64,000 nucleotides of DNA from Bacteroidales bacterium (GTDB taxonomy: Bacteria > Bacteroidota > Bacteroidia > Bacteroidales > WCHB1-69), in assembly GCA_017549765.1 (NCBI GenBank), contig JAFYNM010000008.1:1-64000 (forward strand), written 5' to 3'. How positions within the stretch are numbered: the first letter of the stretch is position 1; each line of letters starts with the position of its first letter. The notes below the pieces were generated by a model that saw only the letters and a program-made list of their open reading frames with translations, was not told where the DNA came from and did no database searches. A program made the translations under genes and the position numbers. This document shows positions 34,407-43,581 of this stretch, in pieces.

Positions 34407-35831
34407 TTATGCGTCTGTGAGGTGTTTAAGTTCGTCCATGCTGTAGTTGTTGCCTTCGTCGAATTTCTTCTGGTTCACGATGGCGAAGCTCTCCAGATTT
34501 TCGGGCATCGTGCCTTTCTCGTTCATGGCGATGATCTCGTTGACCTTGGCGAGCGGAATGGCGAAGATGTTGGAAGAGTCGTTGGCGTAGGTGTACCAGA
34601 CGATCTTCTTGAAGATGTCGATCTTGTTGTAGATGCCTTTGCCCTTCTTGGTCTTCAATTGGATGTTAGAAGCTGGAAAGTCGCTCAGCTCTTTCTTGTA
34701 GGTCTCTTGCTCGAAGTTAAGGCAGCATTTGAGTTTGCCGCACATGCCTGCCAGTTTCTGGGGGTTGAGGGAGAGTTGCTGGGTTCGTGCCGTGTAGGTC
34801 GAGACGGACTGGAAGTTGGAGAGCCAGGAGGCGCAGCAGAGCTCGCGGCCGCAGGAGCCAAGGCCACCCAGACGGGCCGCTTCCTGACGAACGCCGATCT
34901 GGCGCATCTCGATACGGATATGGAAATGCTCGGCCAATATCTTGATCAACTCACGGAAGTCCACACGTTCCTCGGCAGAATAGTAGAAGATGGCCTTGGT
35001 GCCGTCCCCTTGGTATTCCACATCGTTGACCTTCATCTTGAGATCCAGGTCCCAGGCGGTATAGCGTGAGGAGAGCATGGTGTCGTGCTCTTTTTGCACC
35101 GTCGCGATCCACTCTTCAATGTCGGCATAACGCGCTAGACGGTAGAGTTTCTTGGTGACATCCGCCGGGTTGATGTGCTTGTGCTCCAGCTGTCGCTTGA
35201 CCTGCAGACCCAGCATGGAGATAATGCCGATGTCGTGACCGGTGGTGGCCTCCACCGCGACGATGTCGCCTACCTTGAAGACGTGGTCGGGAGGGAGCAG
35301 GAAGAAGTCTTTGTGGCTGTTCTTGAAGCGAACCTCGGCAATGGGGAATTCCAGATACTCCAAGGAGATGTCCAGTCGTTGCATCCAGTCGTGGGAGGGC
35401 AGCTTGCAGGCATTGTAGTTGTATTGCTTGCAATGAGCCGACTCGGGATCCGGGAGGTCGCTCAGACCTCTTGTGAGAAACATGTTGCTGGAGATGCGTT
35501 GCGACTCGGTGGACATGCCCGTGCGTACGTCCATGTCCAGATACTGCTCCCAGTCCTCTTCGGGATTCTGGTAGTTGTCCTCGTGGTCACGCACCTTCTC
35601 GGTCTTCTTGCTCTTGTAGCTTTTCGCGATTTTGTCCGCTTCTTCCGTGTCCAAATCCTCCTCCCCGTAGTCGTCCGTAAGGCTGACTTGCGGTTCTGTG
35701 TGCTTGTCTTCTTCCTCTGTCACAAATTCTTGTTGGGTGATATCGTTCTGATTTTCTTGCTCTTGTAAGGATTCTTTGGACTCTTTTTGCGTATTGCGAT
35801 TATGGTTGTATCTACGTCTGTTATTCTTCAT
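34407..35831 (-). CDS. ricT: RicT/PSP1 family protein
   Basis: 474 residues. A long charged, low-complexity N-terminus (about 1-110) is unlike the Bacillus protein, which is shorter. The core has the PSP1 C-terminal domain (about 205-335) with DLDLKMKVNDVEYQGDGTKA and RIEMRQIGVRQEAARLGGLG. Cys327, Cys332, Cys333, Cys364, Cys369 and Cys370 (CGRELCC, CGKLKCC) fit the Fe-S ligands of RicT. In B. subtilis RicT acts with RicA and RicF on RNase Y-dependent mRNA maturation; here rny is also in the window. It is coupled to gldH. Confidence 0.88.
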   Translation of the reverse strand: MKNNRRRYNHNRNTQKESKESLQEQENQNDITQQEFVTEEEDKHTEPQVSLTDDYGEEDLDTEEADKIAKSYKSKKTEKVRDHEDNYQNPEEDWEQYLDMDVRTGMSTESQRISSNMFLTRGLSDLPDPESAHCKQYNYNACKLPSHDWMQRLDISLEYLEFPIAEVRFKNSHKDFFLLPPDHVFKVGDIVAVEATTGHDIGIISMLGLQVKRQLEHKHINPADVTKKLYRLARYADIEEWIATVQKEHDTMLSSRYTAWDLDLKMKVNDVEYQGDGTKAIFYYSAEERVDFRELIKILAEHFHIRIEMRQIGVRQEAARLGGLGSCGRELCCASWLSNFQSVSTYTARTQQLSLNPQKLAGMCGKLKCCLNFEQETYKKELSDFPASNIQLKTKKGKGIYNKIDIFKKIVWYTYANDSSNIFAIPLAKVNEIIAMNEKGTMPENLESFAIVNQKKFDEGNNYSMDELKHLTDA

Positions 35832-35852
35832 TCAAAGTATTTTTTTAGCCTG

Positions 35853-35860
35853 CAAAAGTA
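35853..35860 (-). promoter_or_regulatory. -7 box of the ricT-gldH operon
   Basis: TACTTTTG followed by CAGG on the minus strand, 21 bp before the ATG at 35831. No TTTG was found at the standard distance. Confidence 0.5.
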
Positions 35861-35953
35861 CAAAATTATTACGAGATGTGGGGTCTCTGTGGGCGAAAAA
35901 GTGGAAAAGATGCAAAAATCCGCTGGCGTGATGATGGTGAAATCGTTACAAGA

Positions 35954-37882
35954 CTACCATTGCCAAAGGGTTTGCACCCGCAGTTCTGTCTTGTGCGGCT
36001 GGTCGATTTGGCTGAGTCCGCTGCTGATGACTTGCCGGTCTAGGTAGAAGGTCTGCCCAATTCTGACCCACAGGGAGAAAAAGCGGTAATGGAACCGCAA
36101 AACCAGATAGCCTCTCATTCCTTTGTAGTAGTAGGATCCGATGGTGAAGGCGTAATAGACGTCGTCCTCATAGGCATATAGGCGCTCGTCATATCGCTGG
36201 GTGTCGAAATAGGCGATGCGGGCGTGGATGGTGAACCGGTCTTTCCAGCAGCTGACGGCGAGGTTCTGGTAGAGCAGCAGTCCGGAGAAGTGCTCTTTGG
36301 GCTGATTGTAGAAGGTCGCTTTATAGACTATGCCGCTTTTGCAGGTCACGTTGGGGTGGGGCTTGTATTCCCAGAGAAAGCGGATGCGGTGACTCTGTTG
36401 TTCGCGTAGCCGTTTGTAGTGGAGCTCAGTGGTGTTGACGGGCTTGTCGCGGAACTGATAAGATAGGGTCCAGTGGCTGGAGCGGGAGAGGTTGCAGACG
36501 AGGGCCGCGCCTGCGTCCATCGCCTGGGCGGGCGACTCCAGTCTGTATGTGGGGGTGTGCAGATGGTAGAAATCGACATAGCTTTTGAATTCCACTCTTC
36601 GCGACAAGATATGTTGCAGGCTGAGGTAGAGGCCACTCTCGCCGCTGTTCTGGCTGAGGGCACCGAAGGCCTTGCCCAGAGGTGCTTCGTAGCCGATGCT
36701 GTAGTGTCGAAGGATGATGCCCAGGTGGGTGACGGCTGTCAGGGGGATCGTAAGCCCTTGAAGGATGGCGAAGGCCCCTCTCTGGGTGGCGGCTGTCTCG
36801 CCGAAGAGCAGCATGTTGCGGATGGTGGTCTGGTAGTCGATGCTGGCGTTCAGCCCCTCAAAGGTGAGGAGGGGTTGTCCGGGCGGCCGCGGGGCACAGG
36901 TGTCGTAAAGAAGCTGGCACACCACGCGGCCGCCCAGACGGAAGTGCTTGTGCGTGTAGGCGATGTTGCCCCCGGTGGCGACACGGTTGGTCCCGAAACG
37001 CTGACCCCCGAACAGGGTGCCCTGCCATGTCGAGTTGCCAACAGTGGCGGCGGCCCCGCGCAGGAAGTCCCCTTCGTTGGTCGGAGCCACCGCCCGGATG
37101 CCCGTGCTGAAAGACCGCAACTGGCTGATGTCGCCGCCCCGTCCTGACATCAGCGCGCTCCCTAAGACCAGCCCCTGCCCATAGCTGAGCCGGTAGTCGC
37201 CGATGACCGCCTGCCGAAGCGCCCCCATGTTCTTGAAGGCAAGGCTGCCAGCGTAGAAGTCGAAACCGTACCGCTGCTTCCCGCGGAAGAACGGCTCTCC
37301 TGCGTCTTTCTCCCCCGAGAATTTGAGGATGATTTTGTCCTGCGAGTTGAAGGTGTAGCGGAAACAGAGATGGTCGCGCGACCCCTCATAGTGCCGTTCC
37401 CTCGTTGTGTCGTAACCCGCCTGCCGCTCCAAGACCCAGCTGTCGCGCACCATCAGGGTGCTCTGGCTCCTTTTCCAGAAGTTGCGCCAGAAGGATTGCC
37501 GCACGGGTACAGCCTCTGCCACGACCCTCGGCAGAAGTCGCCCGACGTCCTCTTGCGTGAAACCCTCGATGGCCGCCAACTCATAGACGCTGACCAAAGG
37601 ACCCGACACTTCAATGTATAGTTGCAATTGGTAATATTGATAGTCGGTCAGCCCCAACACGCGAGAGGCGGTCTCGTAAGAGAGGCTGTTCAAGTTGTGT
37701 GTGCCCCCTGTCTCCTCCATGACTTCCAACACCTCCTCGCCCCCATAGTCGATGTCGTCGGAGAGCTCCCCCGCATTCTCCCAGAGCATCTCCGCCTGCT
37801 GCAGAAAGGATAGACTGTCCACCTGTCCGGACAGAAGAAGGCAGGACAGACAAATGAAGATGGTCATTCCTGTCCTTTTCAT
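35954..37882 (-). CDS. helix-hairpin-helix domain outer membrane protein
   Basis: 642 residues from ATG 37880-37882. Signal peptide (MKRTGMTIFICLSCLLLSGQ), an N-terminal alpha-helical part (about 20-130) with ComEA-like HhH appearance (SVYELAAIEGFTQEDVGRLLP), then a beta-strand-rich region of outer membrane barrel type to the C-terminal W. The frame is open to 38425 but that extension overlaps the upstream gene and lacks a signal. The gene overlaps its upstream neighbour by ATGA, so both are translated together. Such HhH-barrel proteins are common in Bacteroidota but uncharacterised. Confidence 0.75.
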   Translation of the reverse strand: MKRTGMTIFICLSCLLLSGQVDSLSFLQQAEMLWENAGELSDDIDYGGEEVLEVMEETGGTHNLNSLSYETASRVLGLTDYQYYQLQLYIEVSGPLVSVYELAAIEGFTQEDVGRLLPRVVAEAVPVRQSFWRNFWKRSQSTLMVRDSWVLERQAGYDTTRERHYEGSRDHLCFRYTFNSQDKIILKFSGEKDAGEPFFRGKQRYGFDFYAGSLAFKNMGALRQAVIGDYRLSYGQGLVLGSALMSGRGGDISQLRSFSTGIRAVAPTNEGDFLRGAAATVGNSTWQGTLFGGQRFGTNRVATGGNIAYTHKHFRLGGRVVCQLLYDTCAPRPPGQPLLTFEGLNASIDYQTTIRNMLLFGETAATQRGAFAILQGLTIPLTAVTHLGIILRHYSIGYEAPLGKAFGALSQNSGESGLYLSLQHILSRRVEFKSYVDFYHLHTPTYRLESPAQAMDAGAALVCNLSRSSHWTLSYQFRDKPVNTTELHYKRLREQQSHRIRFLWEYKPHPNVTCKSGIVYKATFYNQPKEHFSGLLLYQNLAVSCWKDRFTIHARIAYFDTQRYDERLYAYEDDVYYAFTIGSYYYKGMRGYLVLRFHYRFFSLWVRIGQTFYLDRQVISSGLSQIDQPHKTELRVQTLWQW

Positions 37883-38649
37883 AGTGAGTGAGCCGTTTGG
37901 TGATACCATAGGTCGATGCCAGGCGTGATGCCCGTCCGATAATACCAGTCGCTGAATAGCTGTAGGCGCCATGACCCCCAGCCGACCATGACTCCCAGAC
38001 TGCACCTCAGATTGCTGCCGGTAAGCTGAAAGGAGAGGGTCTTGTTGGGCTTGTAAAAGACGCCGCCTCCCGCCTCGAAACCGGAGGGGAGCCGTTTGTG
38101 CAGGATGATATCCATCCATACCTGCTTCCCGGCCCGGTAGCACATCCGAAAGTCGAATGTCATGGGAATCACCTCGTTCCCCGTGATTCCGTATTTCATC
38201 CGTATGGGATTGTATAAGGAGATGGCGAACAGCAGTTTCCGATTCATCTGATACGCGATGGAGAGATCGATGGTGAAGGAGTGCGTCCCCTCGTAGTGAC
38301 GGGCATGTCGCCATAGATAACAGCCCCGAAGCATCACTGCGAGATGTTGCCCGAAACGACGTCCGTACCCAAGGCGGAACTCCATCGTTCCGAAGGCGGA
38401 GAAGCCGGTGTGGTTTGCTTGCCATAGCAACCCGTCGCCATGCCAGACGTGTGCCCCGTCCATGGTGAAATCGGTGATCTCCTTAGTCAGAAAATGGGAG
38501 AGACAACGCCCGCGAACGGTGTGCCCGTCTTCCATGAGGAGGATGGCGTCGTGCCCAAAGGTGTTGTAGGTCGTCAGCCAGCCTGACTCCTGTGCCGACA
38601 CCCCCAGCAATGCGCATATCCAACATAAGGTCCAATAGTATTTTGTCAT
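37879..38649 (-). CDS. outer membrane protein of unknown function
   Basis: 256 residues with a signal peptide (MTKYYWTLCWICALLGVSAQ) and alternating hydrophobic strands typical of a small beta-barrel (for example FGTMEFRLGYGRRFGQHLAV and FSQ/LQLFSDWYYRTG-like repeats). No named family was recognised. It overlaps the HhH protein by 4 bp, and the pair probably acts together in the outer membrane. A well-spaced promoter lies 27 bp upstream. Confidence 0.7.
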   Translation of the reverse strand: MTKYYWTLCWICALLGVSAQESGWLTTYNTFGHDAILLMEDGHTVRGRCLSHFLTKEITDFTMDGAHVWHGDGLLWQANHTGFSAFGTMEFRLGYGRRFGQHLAVMLRGCYLWRHARHYEGTHSFTIDLSIAYQMNRKLLFAISLYNPIRMKYGITGNEVIPMTFDFRMCYRAGKQVWMDIILHKRLPSGFEAGGGVFYKPNKTLSFQLTGSNLRCSLGVMVGWGSWRLQLFSDWYYRTGITPGIDLWYHQTAHSL

Positions 38650-38675
38650 CGTTTAGGTATCTTGTTTTCCGACGG

Positions 38676-38707
38676 CAAAAATACAACATATTTACTATAA
38701 TTGCAAA
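38676..38707 (-). promoter_or_regulatory. promoter of the outer membrane protein pair
   Basis: On the minus strand TTTG (38704-38707) is followed after 20 bp by TATTTTTG (38676-38683) and CCG. Good consensus spacing. Confidence 0.7.
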
Positions 38708-38771
38708 TATTTTTTCAAAAAATTTAAATATTTACAATAAACAGTTAAAAAAAGAGAGGTGCAGGATTTGT

Positions 38772-39482
38772 TTAATGGAGCACGGAGGAGAGGATCTCCA
38801 CGGAGGAGATGTTGCGGACCTGCTCATTATGAAGCTGGTAATAGCGGATGAGATATTGGAGCAGGCTCATGCGTGTTGGCCGGGAGGCCTTCGGGTTTTC
38901 TTCTGTGATGAGACGATGCAGGAAAAGGCTCTCCTCGGCGGGGACGGTGTCTTGCTCGTCCCAGAGATAAGGCTGGAAGCGTCCGTTCTGGAGGGAGAAG
39001 TATGGATTGTCGGACGAGTAGTTGTCTTCCGGCACATAGCCCAGCAGGACGCTGAGACGGATGAGGAACTGAAGAGGCAGGATGTTCAGAACAGCATCAG
39101 GATCGGAGATTTTCAGAATTTCCTTTTCCAGAAATTGAAACAGGACAGGGTCTTCGCCGGCGTCGAAGAGCAGTTTGTAGAGCATCTCGCAGTAGAAGAT
39201 ACGGACGGTGGTGACGGCTGGGTCGAAGTTGTAGGGGTCGCCGTCGGTGATCAGCTCCACCTCTTTGAGGTATTTGAGTTGGTTGAGATAGTGGTCGTCG
39301 AAGGTGATGTTGAGCAGCGCCAAGGGCGAGAAGAGGGAGGCGCGGAGGTTGCGCTTCTTGGAGAAGGCGTTCTTGATGATGAAGGACTGGGTGCCATGTT
39401 TCGCCGTGAAGAGTTTGACGATGATGGAGGTGTCGGAGTACTTGGTGGTGTGGAGCACGATGCCTCGGGTGGATACGTACAT
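38772..39482 (-). CDS. recO: DNA repair protein RecO
   Basis: 236 residues: the N-terminal OB-fold start MYVSTRGIVLHTTKYSDTSIIVKLFT is typical, followed by KNAFSKKRNLRASLFSPLALLNI and the helical C-terminal domain. The zinc-finger Cys residues of some RecO proteins are absent, as in other Bacteroidota. RecO loads RecA on SSB-coated DNA with RecR. It is the last gene of the operon rbfA - permease - porZ - recO, 15 bp after porZ. Confidence 0.92.
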   Translation of the reverse strand: MYVSTRGIVLHTTKYSDTSIIVKLFTAKHGTQSFIIKNAFSKKRNLRASLFSPLALLNITFDDHYLNQLKYLKEVELITDGDPYNFDPAVTTVRIFYCEMLYKLLFDAGEDPVLFQFLEKEILKISDPDAVLNILPLQFLIRLSVLLGYVPEDNYSSDNPYFSLQNGRFQPYLWDEQDTVPAEESLFLHRLITEENPKASRPTRMSLLQYLIRYYQLHNEQVRNISSVEILSSVLH

Positions 39483-39497
39483 GACAGCAGTGTCTTA

Positions 39498-41855
39498 TTA
39501 GTGGATGAAGAGAAACTTGCCGGCGACATGTTCTTTGCCGTTCTCATCGGAGACCATGACGTAATAGACGCCGGTGGCAGGGCGGTTGCCGTAGTAGTCG
39601 GTGCAGTTCCATACTACCTGGCCGCCGTTGCTGAAGCCTTGCCAGACCAGTTTGCCGAGCGAGTCGGTGATCTTGCAAAGGGAGTTCTCCTTCAGACCTC
39701 TGATGGCGACCACGCCGGAGTAGCCGGACCGGACGGGGTTGGGATAGATGAACAGCTCGTCCTGATACTCTTCGAAGCCTCTGATGGCATCGCCTCGGTA
39801 GCTGACAAGCCCTTTGTCGGTGGCAAAGAACACCTCGCCGCTGAGGTCGTCAATGCAAATGTGGTTGATCTGGTTGGAGAAGAGGGGGTGGTCCTCTGCC
39901 GTGAAATGCATCAGCTGTTTCTGGCCGTCTTCACTCATCAGGAAAGCCCCGGCCTTGCTCGTGCCGATCCATTTCCGGTTGGCGCCATCCACTGCTATGG
40001 CAGTGACATTCTCCCACTCAAACAGAACAGACACATAGCCGTCTTGCTCCAACAGGATGTTGCGCGGTGTCGCAGTGCCTTTGAAGACATTCTGAGGATA
40101 GTAAATGACTTTGATGCCCTTGTCGGTGCCAAGCCAGATCTCACCGTCCAGGTCTTCTGCGATACAGTTGACAGTGGTGGAGGTGACTTCCGCGGTGGCA
40201 TTCATGTTGATGGCGATAAACTGGTCGTCGCCCTGGTTGTCGTAGGTGCCGTTCTCATTGAAGACAACCAGATTGTAGCGGTTTAAGGAGGACCCGCGAG
40301 GGAAGGTGACCCACTTGTAGTTGCGGGAATCCACCAGCAAATCCTTGGCCACCACACCAACGGTGGAGGAGACCAACACACCCCGGGTGATGTTGTACTG
40401 GTGCCAGGTGCCGTTGGGCTCTAACATTTTCAACATATAGTCGGATTGACTGTTGGTGATCCAGAGGTTGCCCTTGCTGTCGTAGTCAAGGCCGGAGACG
40501 AATGTGTGCCCCTCCGGAGTGGACTCTAACGGGGAGTTGCCGCTGTGATAGTGAGCCACAGGACGGTGATTGTTGCATTTGAAGAGCCCTCCGCCCCAAG
40601 AGGCCACGTACCACTCGTCCTCATTGTCGGGGTTTATCTTGACATTGACCAAGTCGGATACGATGATGGAGTCTGTGTAGTGGATGAAATCGTTGGAGTT
40701 GGATGACCAGTTCTGGTTGACATACCAGCTGATGGATGGATATACGAACCCTTTGGCATAGGTGGAAGGGGTGTATAGTCCTGGCACAGTGGCAACGATG
40801 CCATTCTGACTGCAGATATGCAATACGTTGTTGCTGAATGGGCCGGCAGCGGTGTAGTAACGATGGGAGTAGTAGGTCCGGTTGTTGTAAACCAGTCCCA
40901 AGTCATGGTCGGCGGCCCAGATGATGTCTTTGTCCAAGACTGCTTCCCGTGCGGAAGGATAGCCTTCGTCAGGATACCAGGAGGCATCATAGACTTTTTC
41001 CATGTTGGTGTTGAAGACCTGCACGTGGTTCCAGTCGCAGATGGCCATTTCCTTTTGGTTGGTGTACAGGCTGCGCACATCTTGGTAATTGTACAGCGAA
41101 GGACTCCAGACCCCATCCGTGAGTGCATAGAGGGTGTCGTATTCGTTGCTGGAGAGGTCTCGGTTGCGAACGGCGAAGAGAGTCCCGGCGAAATAGCAGA
41201 GCTGTTGAAATTCCTGCCCCTCCGTCTCGGGTGCCAATTGCCATTCTCCGAAATTGGCGGGGTTGATGTAGTCTTTGTCAAGATGGAAGATGCCGTCATC
41301 GGTGCTGATGACATAGGCGTTGTCGGTGATGGCGAAGTCGTTGGCCCGATGGGTCACGCTCCCCGCTTTGGTGAACCAGGTGTCTTCAATGAGCAGTTCA
41401 TCGATGTTGACGATGACGATGCCGAAAGGATAGACCAGATAGGCGAGTCTGTCGATGCAGTGCATCTGCGAGAGTACCTTGGAGTTGTTGATCTGTCGTT
41501 CTTTGATGTTGTTGATGTTGAAGAGCCGGTCGTCTTTAATGAAGTCCAGATTGCCATTGTTATAGCTGATAATCAGGGTGTTCGTCAGCGTGTCGTAATA
41601 GATCTTGTTGATGTCCACATCCGACAGGCCATCCACCTTGGTCCAGGTGCTGGTGACGGGGTGCTCGCTGTTGATGGACGATTTCTGCAGGAGCATCAGC
41701 CCGTTGTCGGTGGCGGCATAGACATAGTCGCCGGCAGCCGCCACGGAGTGGAAACTGTGAAGGGGGATATGGGCGCTGAACTTGCCGATGGCCGATTGGC
41801 CGTGCAGGATCAGGCCAATGGTTAGCAGGCTGATGGTCAGAAACAGTCTGTTCAT
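39498..41855 (-). CDS. porZ: T9SS attachment-complex protein PorZ
   Basis: 785 residues: signal peptide (MNRLFLTISLLTIGLILHGQ), then two beta-propeller halves with repeated strands (VAAAGDYVYAATDNGLMLL, DLDGEIWLGTDKGIKVIYY, ISGEVFFATDKGLVSY-type) and a C-terminal T9SS sorting domain (FIYPNPVRSGYSGVVAIRGL, then KLVWQG and GVYYVMVSDENGK). PorZ in Porphyromonas gingivalis is a surface part of the T9SS sortase complex and delivers anionic LPS to cargo. Length, architecture and the neighbour recO agree. Its ATG overlaps the stop of the upstream permease gene by 4 bp. Confidence 0.85.
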   Translation of the reverse strand: MNRLFLTISLLTIGLILHGQSAIGKFSAHIPLHSFHSVAAAGDYVYAATDNGLMLLQKSSINSEHPVTSTWTKVDGLSDVDINKIYYDTLTNTLIISYNNGNLDFIKDDRLFNINNIKERQINNSKVLSQMHCIDRLAYLVYPFGIVIVNIDELLIEDTWFTKAGSVTHRANDFAITDNAYVISTDDGIFHLDKDYINPANFGEWQLAPETEGQEFQQLCYFAGTLFAVRNRDLSSNEYDTLYALTDGVWSPSLYNYQDVRSLYTNQKEMAICDWNHVQVFNTNMEKVYDASWYPDEGYPSAREAVLDKDIIWAADHDLGLVYNNRTYYSHRYYTAAGPFSNNVLHICSQNGIVATVPGLYTPSTYAKGFVYPSISWYVNQNWSSNSNDFIHYTDSIIVSDLVNVKINPDNEDEWYVASWGGGLFKCNNHRPVAHYHSGNSPLESTPEGHTFVSGLDYDSKGNLWITNSQSDYMLKMLEPNGTWHQYNITRGVLVSSTVGVVAKDLLVDSRNYKWVTFPRGSSLNRYNLVVFNENGTYDNQGDDQFIAINMNATAEVTSTTVNCIAEDLDGEIWLGTDKGIKVIYYPQNVFKGTATPRNILLEQDGYVSVLFEWENVTAIAVDGANRKWIGTSKAGAFLMSEDGQKQLMHFTAEDHPLFSNQINHICIDDLSGEVFFATDKGLVSYRGDAIRGFEEYQDELFIYPNPVRSGYSGVVAIRGLKENSLCKITDSLGKLVWQGFSNGGQVVWNCTDYYGNRPATGVYYVMVSDENGKEHVAGKFLFIH

Positions 41856-43096
41856 ATTTGTGATGTTTTGGTAATGGATTTCTTGAGCATTAGGGCAGGC
41901 AATATGGAGGTGATGATGTTGATGACAAGGATGGTGAGCAAGATGAGCAGGAGGTCGGTAAAGTGCATCTGGACAGGATAGTAGGGGATGGCATAGTAGC
42001 CGTCGCCGCCACCCAACTTGATGAGATGGAAGGTCTGTTGCAGCCAGCAGATGAACACTCCGAGCAGGATGCCGAGCAGTCCGCCGATGAGCGACACCGC
42101 CATGCCTTCGTACAGAAAGATGCGTTGGATCAGCGATGGCGAAGCCCCCAGACTGTACAAGATGGCATTGTCGCGCTGCTTCTCCAATACCAACATGCCG
42201 ATAGCCCCGATGATGTTGAAGGCGGCCACGAAAAGGATGAAGGCGAGGATGGTGTAGGTGACCAGCTTCTCCGACTGCATGGTCTTGAAGAGGGTCTCCT
42301 CTTGCTGCCGCTTGTTCTTGACCACGAAGGCAGTCCCTACCGTCTCCTCGATCTTTTTCTGCATGGCCTTGACGTCAGCGCCCGGGGTCGTATAGACGGC
42401 CACGGAGGTGGCTTGTCCCTGGTACTGCATCAGGTCGCGGGCGAACAGGATGGGGCAGATGATGTAGTTCTGGTCGTGGTCAGTGTTGGAGGCGAAGACG
42501 CCGGTGGGGTAGAGGAAGTCGGTGTTGAAAGCGCTGGCCGGGTCGGCGAGGTTTTTCTTGGTGCGCTTGGGATAATAGACTTTCAGCAGATCGTAACTGT
42601 GGAGGTTGACGAGCAGCTTGCCCGCCGCTACCGTGCCGATGTTGGCGCAGGGCTGCTCCCCATAGTAGGGGCGCGCCTCCCCGTCAATGAGCACGTCGGC
42701 ATAGACCCGCATGGTGCGCGAGCTGGTGTCCACCCCGATCAGCTGCAACAACTCCTGCCGGTCCTGGTAGGTGACCAAGGCCAAGTCGCTGACCATCTCG
42801 TCCACGTCGGTGACCTGCGGGATTTTCCGCAGCTTCTCCATGGGGAAGTCTGCCGTCTCGAAAGACTTGCCCTCCCGCAAGGTGATCATGTAGTCGGGAT
42901 TGTTGTCGTTGAACCACCCGCTGATGGTCTCCTCCAAGCCGTTGAAGACTGACATGACGATGACCAAGGCCGCCGTGCATACCATAATGCCCACCATCGA
43001 GACGATGGAGATGACATTGATGATATTGTGCTTCTTGCGAGACACAATATATCGCTTGGCGATGAAAAAAGCGGTCCTCTGGTTGGCGGTTTTCAC
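41852..43096 (-). CDS. FtsX-like ABC transporter permease (LolC/LolE type)
   Basis: 414 residues: cytoplasmic N-terminus, a first transmembrane helix (IINVISIVSMVGIMVCTAALVIVMSVFNGLEE), a large periplasmic MacB-like domain (about 50-260), and three C-terminal helices with the FtsX signature (LVTYTILAFILFVAAFNIIGAI and NAILYSLGASPSLIQRIFLYEG). LolC/E releases lipoproteins from the inner membrane for transport outward. The partner ATPase is not in this operon, as is common in the phylum. It starts 2 bp after rbfA and overlaps porZ by 4 bp. Confidence 0.88.
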   Translation of the reverse strand: MKTANQRTAFFIAKRYIVSRKKHNIINVISIVSMVGIMVCTAALVIVMSVFNGLEETISGWFNDNNPDYMITLREGKSFETADFPMEKLRKIPQVTDVDEMVSDLALVTYQDRQELLQLIGVDTSSRTMRVYADVLIDGEARPYYGEQPCANIGTVAAGKLLVNLHSYDLLKVYYPKRTKKNLADPASAFNTDFLYPTGVFASNTDHDQNYIICPILFARDLMQYQGQATSVAVYTTPGADVKAMQKKIEETVGTAFVVKNKRQQEETLFKTMQSEKLVTYTILAFILFVAAFNIIGAIGMLVLEKQRDNAILYSLGASPSLIQRIFLYEGMAVSLIGGLLGILLGVFICWLQQTFHLIKLGGGDGYYAIPYYPVQMHFTDLLLILLTILVINIITSILPALMLKKSITKTSQI

Positions 43097-43098
43097 AA

Positions 43099-43434
43099 CT
43101 ATTTTTTCAGCAGTTCGTCGATGTGTTCGATATAGTCGAGGGTGTCATCCAAGAAGAACTCCAGCTGCGGCACCACGCGGAGCTGGTTGCGGATGCGCTG
43201 GCCGAGCCGGAAGCGGATGTCCTTCGTGTTGGCTCTGACAGCCGCTATCACAGCCTCCTTGTCGGGTGCCATATAGACACTTAAATAGGCTCTCGCAATG
43301 GAAAGATCCGAAGTGATGGTCGTCTTCGTCACCGTGATCATGCAGTTGTACAAATTCCGTCCATCAGCCACGAAGATATTGGCTAACTCTTTCTGCAACA
43401 ATGATGCTATCTTATTTTGTCTTGTCGTGTTCAT
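43099..43434 (-). CDS. rbfA: ribosome-binding factor A
   Basis: 111 residues from the ATG at 43434 (MNTTRQNKIASLLQKELANIF). The KH-like fold shows VTVTKTTITSDLSIARAYLSVY-type strands and IRFRLGQRIRNQLRVVPQLEFFLDDTLDYIEHIDELL. RbfA helps 30S subunit maturation. The open frame to 43509 includes the promoter and is not used. It leads the operon to recO. Confidence 0.93.
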   Translation of the reverse strand: MNTTRQNKIASLLQKELANIFVADGRNLYNCMITVTKTTITSDLSIARAYLSVYMAPDKEAVIAAVRANTKDIRFRLGQRIRNQLRVVPQLEFFLDDTLDYIEHIDELLKK

Positions 43435-43461
43435 AAAATGTTTCAAACTGTTATGAAGCGG

Positions 43462-43469
43462 CAAAGATA
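43462..43469 (-). promoter_or_regulatory. -7 box of the rbfA operon
   Basis: TATCTTTG followed by CCGC on the minus strand, 27 bp before the rbfA ATG. Confidence 0.6.
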
Positions 43470-43537
43470 CTATTTTTTGCGATATTATGATGGCGGACGT
43501 CATGCTCACTTTTTTTACCAGATGATTACATTTTTTA

Positions 43538-43545
43538 TATCTTTG
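43538..43545 (+). promoter_or_regulatory. -7 box of the small secreted-protein gene
   Basis: TATCTTTG followed by CCCC, 36 bp before the ATG at 43582. No TTTG at the standard distance. Confidence 0.55.
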
Positions 43546-43581
43546 CCCCTTAATTCAAAACCGATAAAAAATTAAAAAAAT

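Noticed and set aside
38592..40286. 564-codon ORF on the plus strand opposite recO and porZ
   Set aside because: Antisense shadow; recO and porZ are clearly real on the minus strand.
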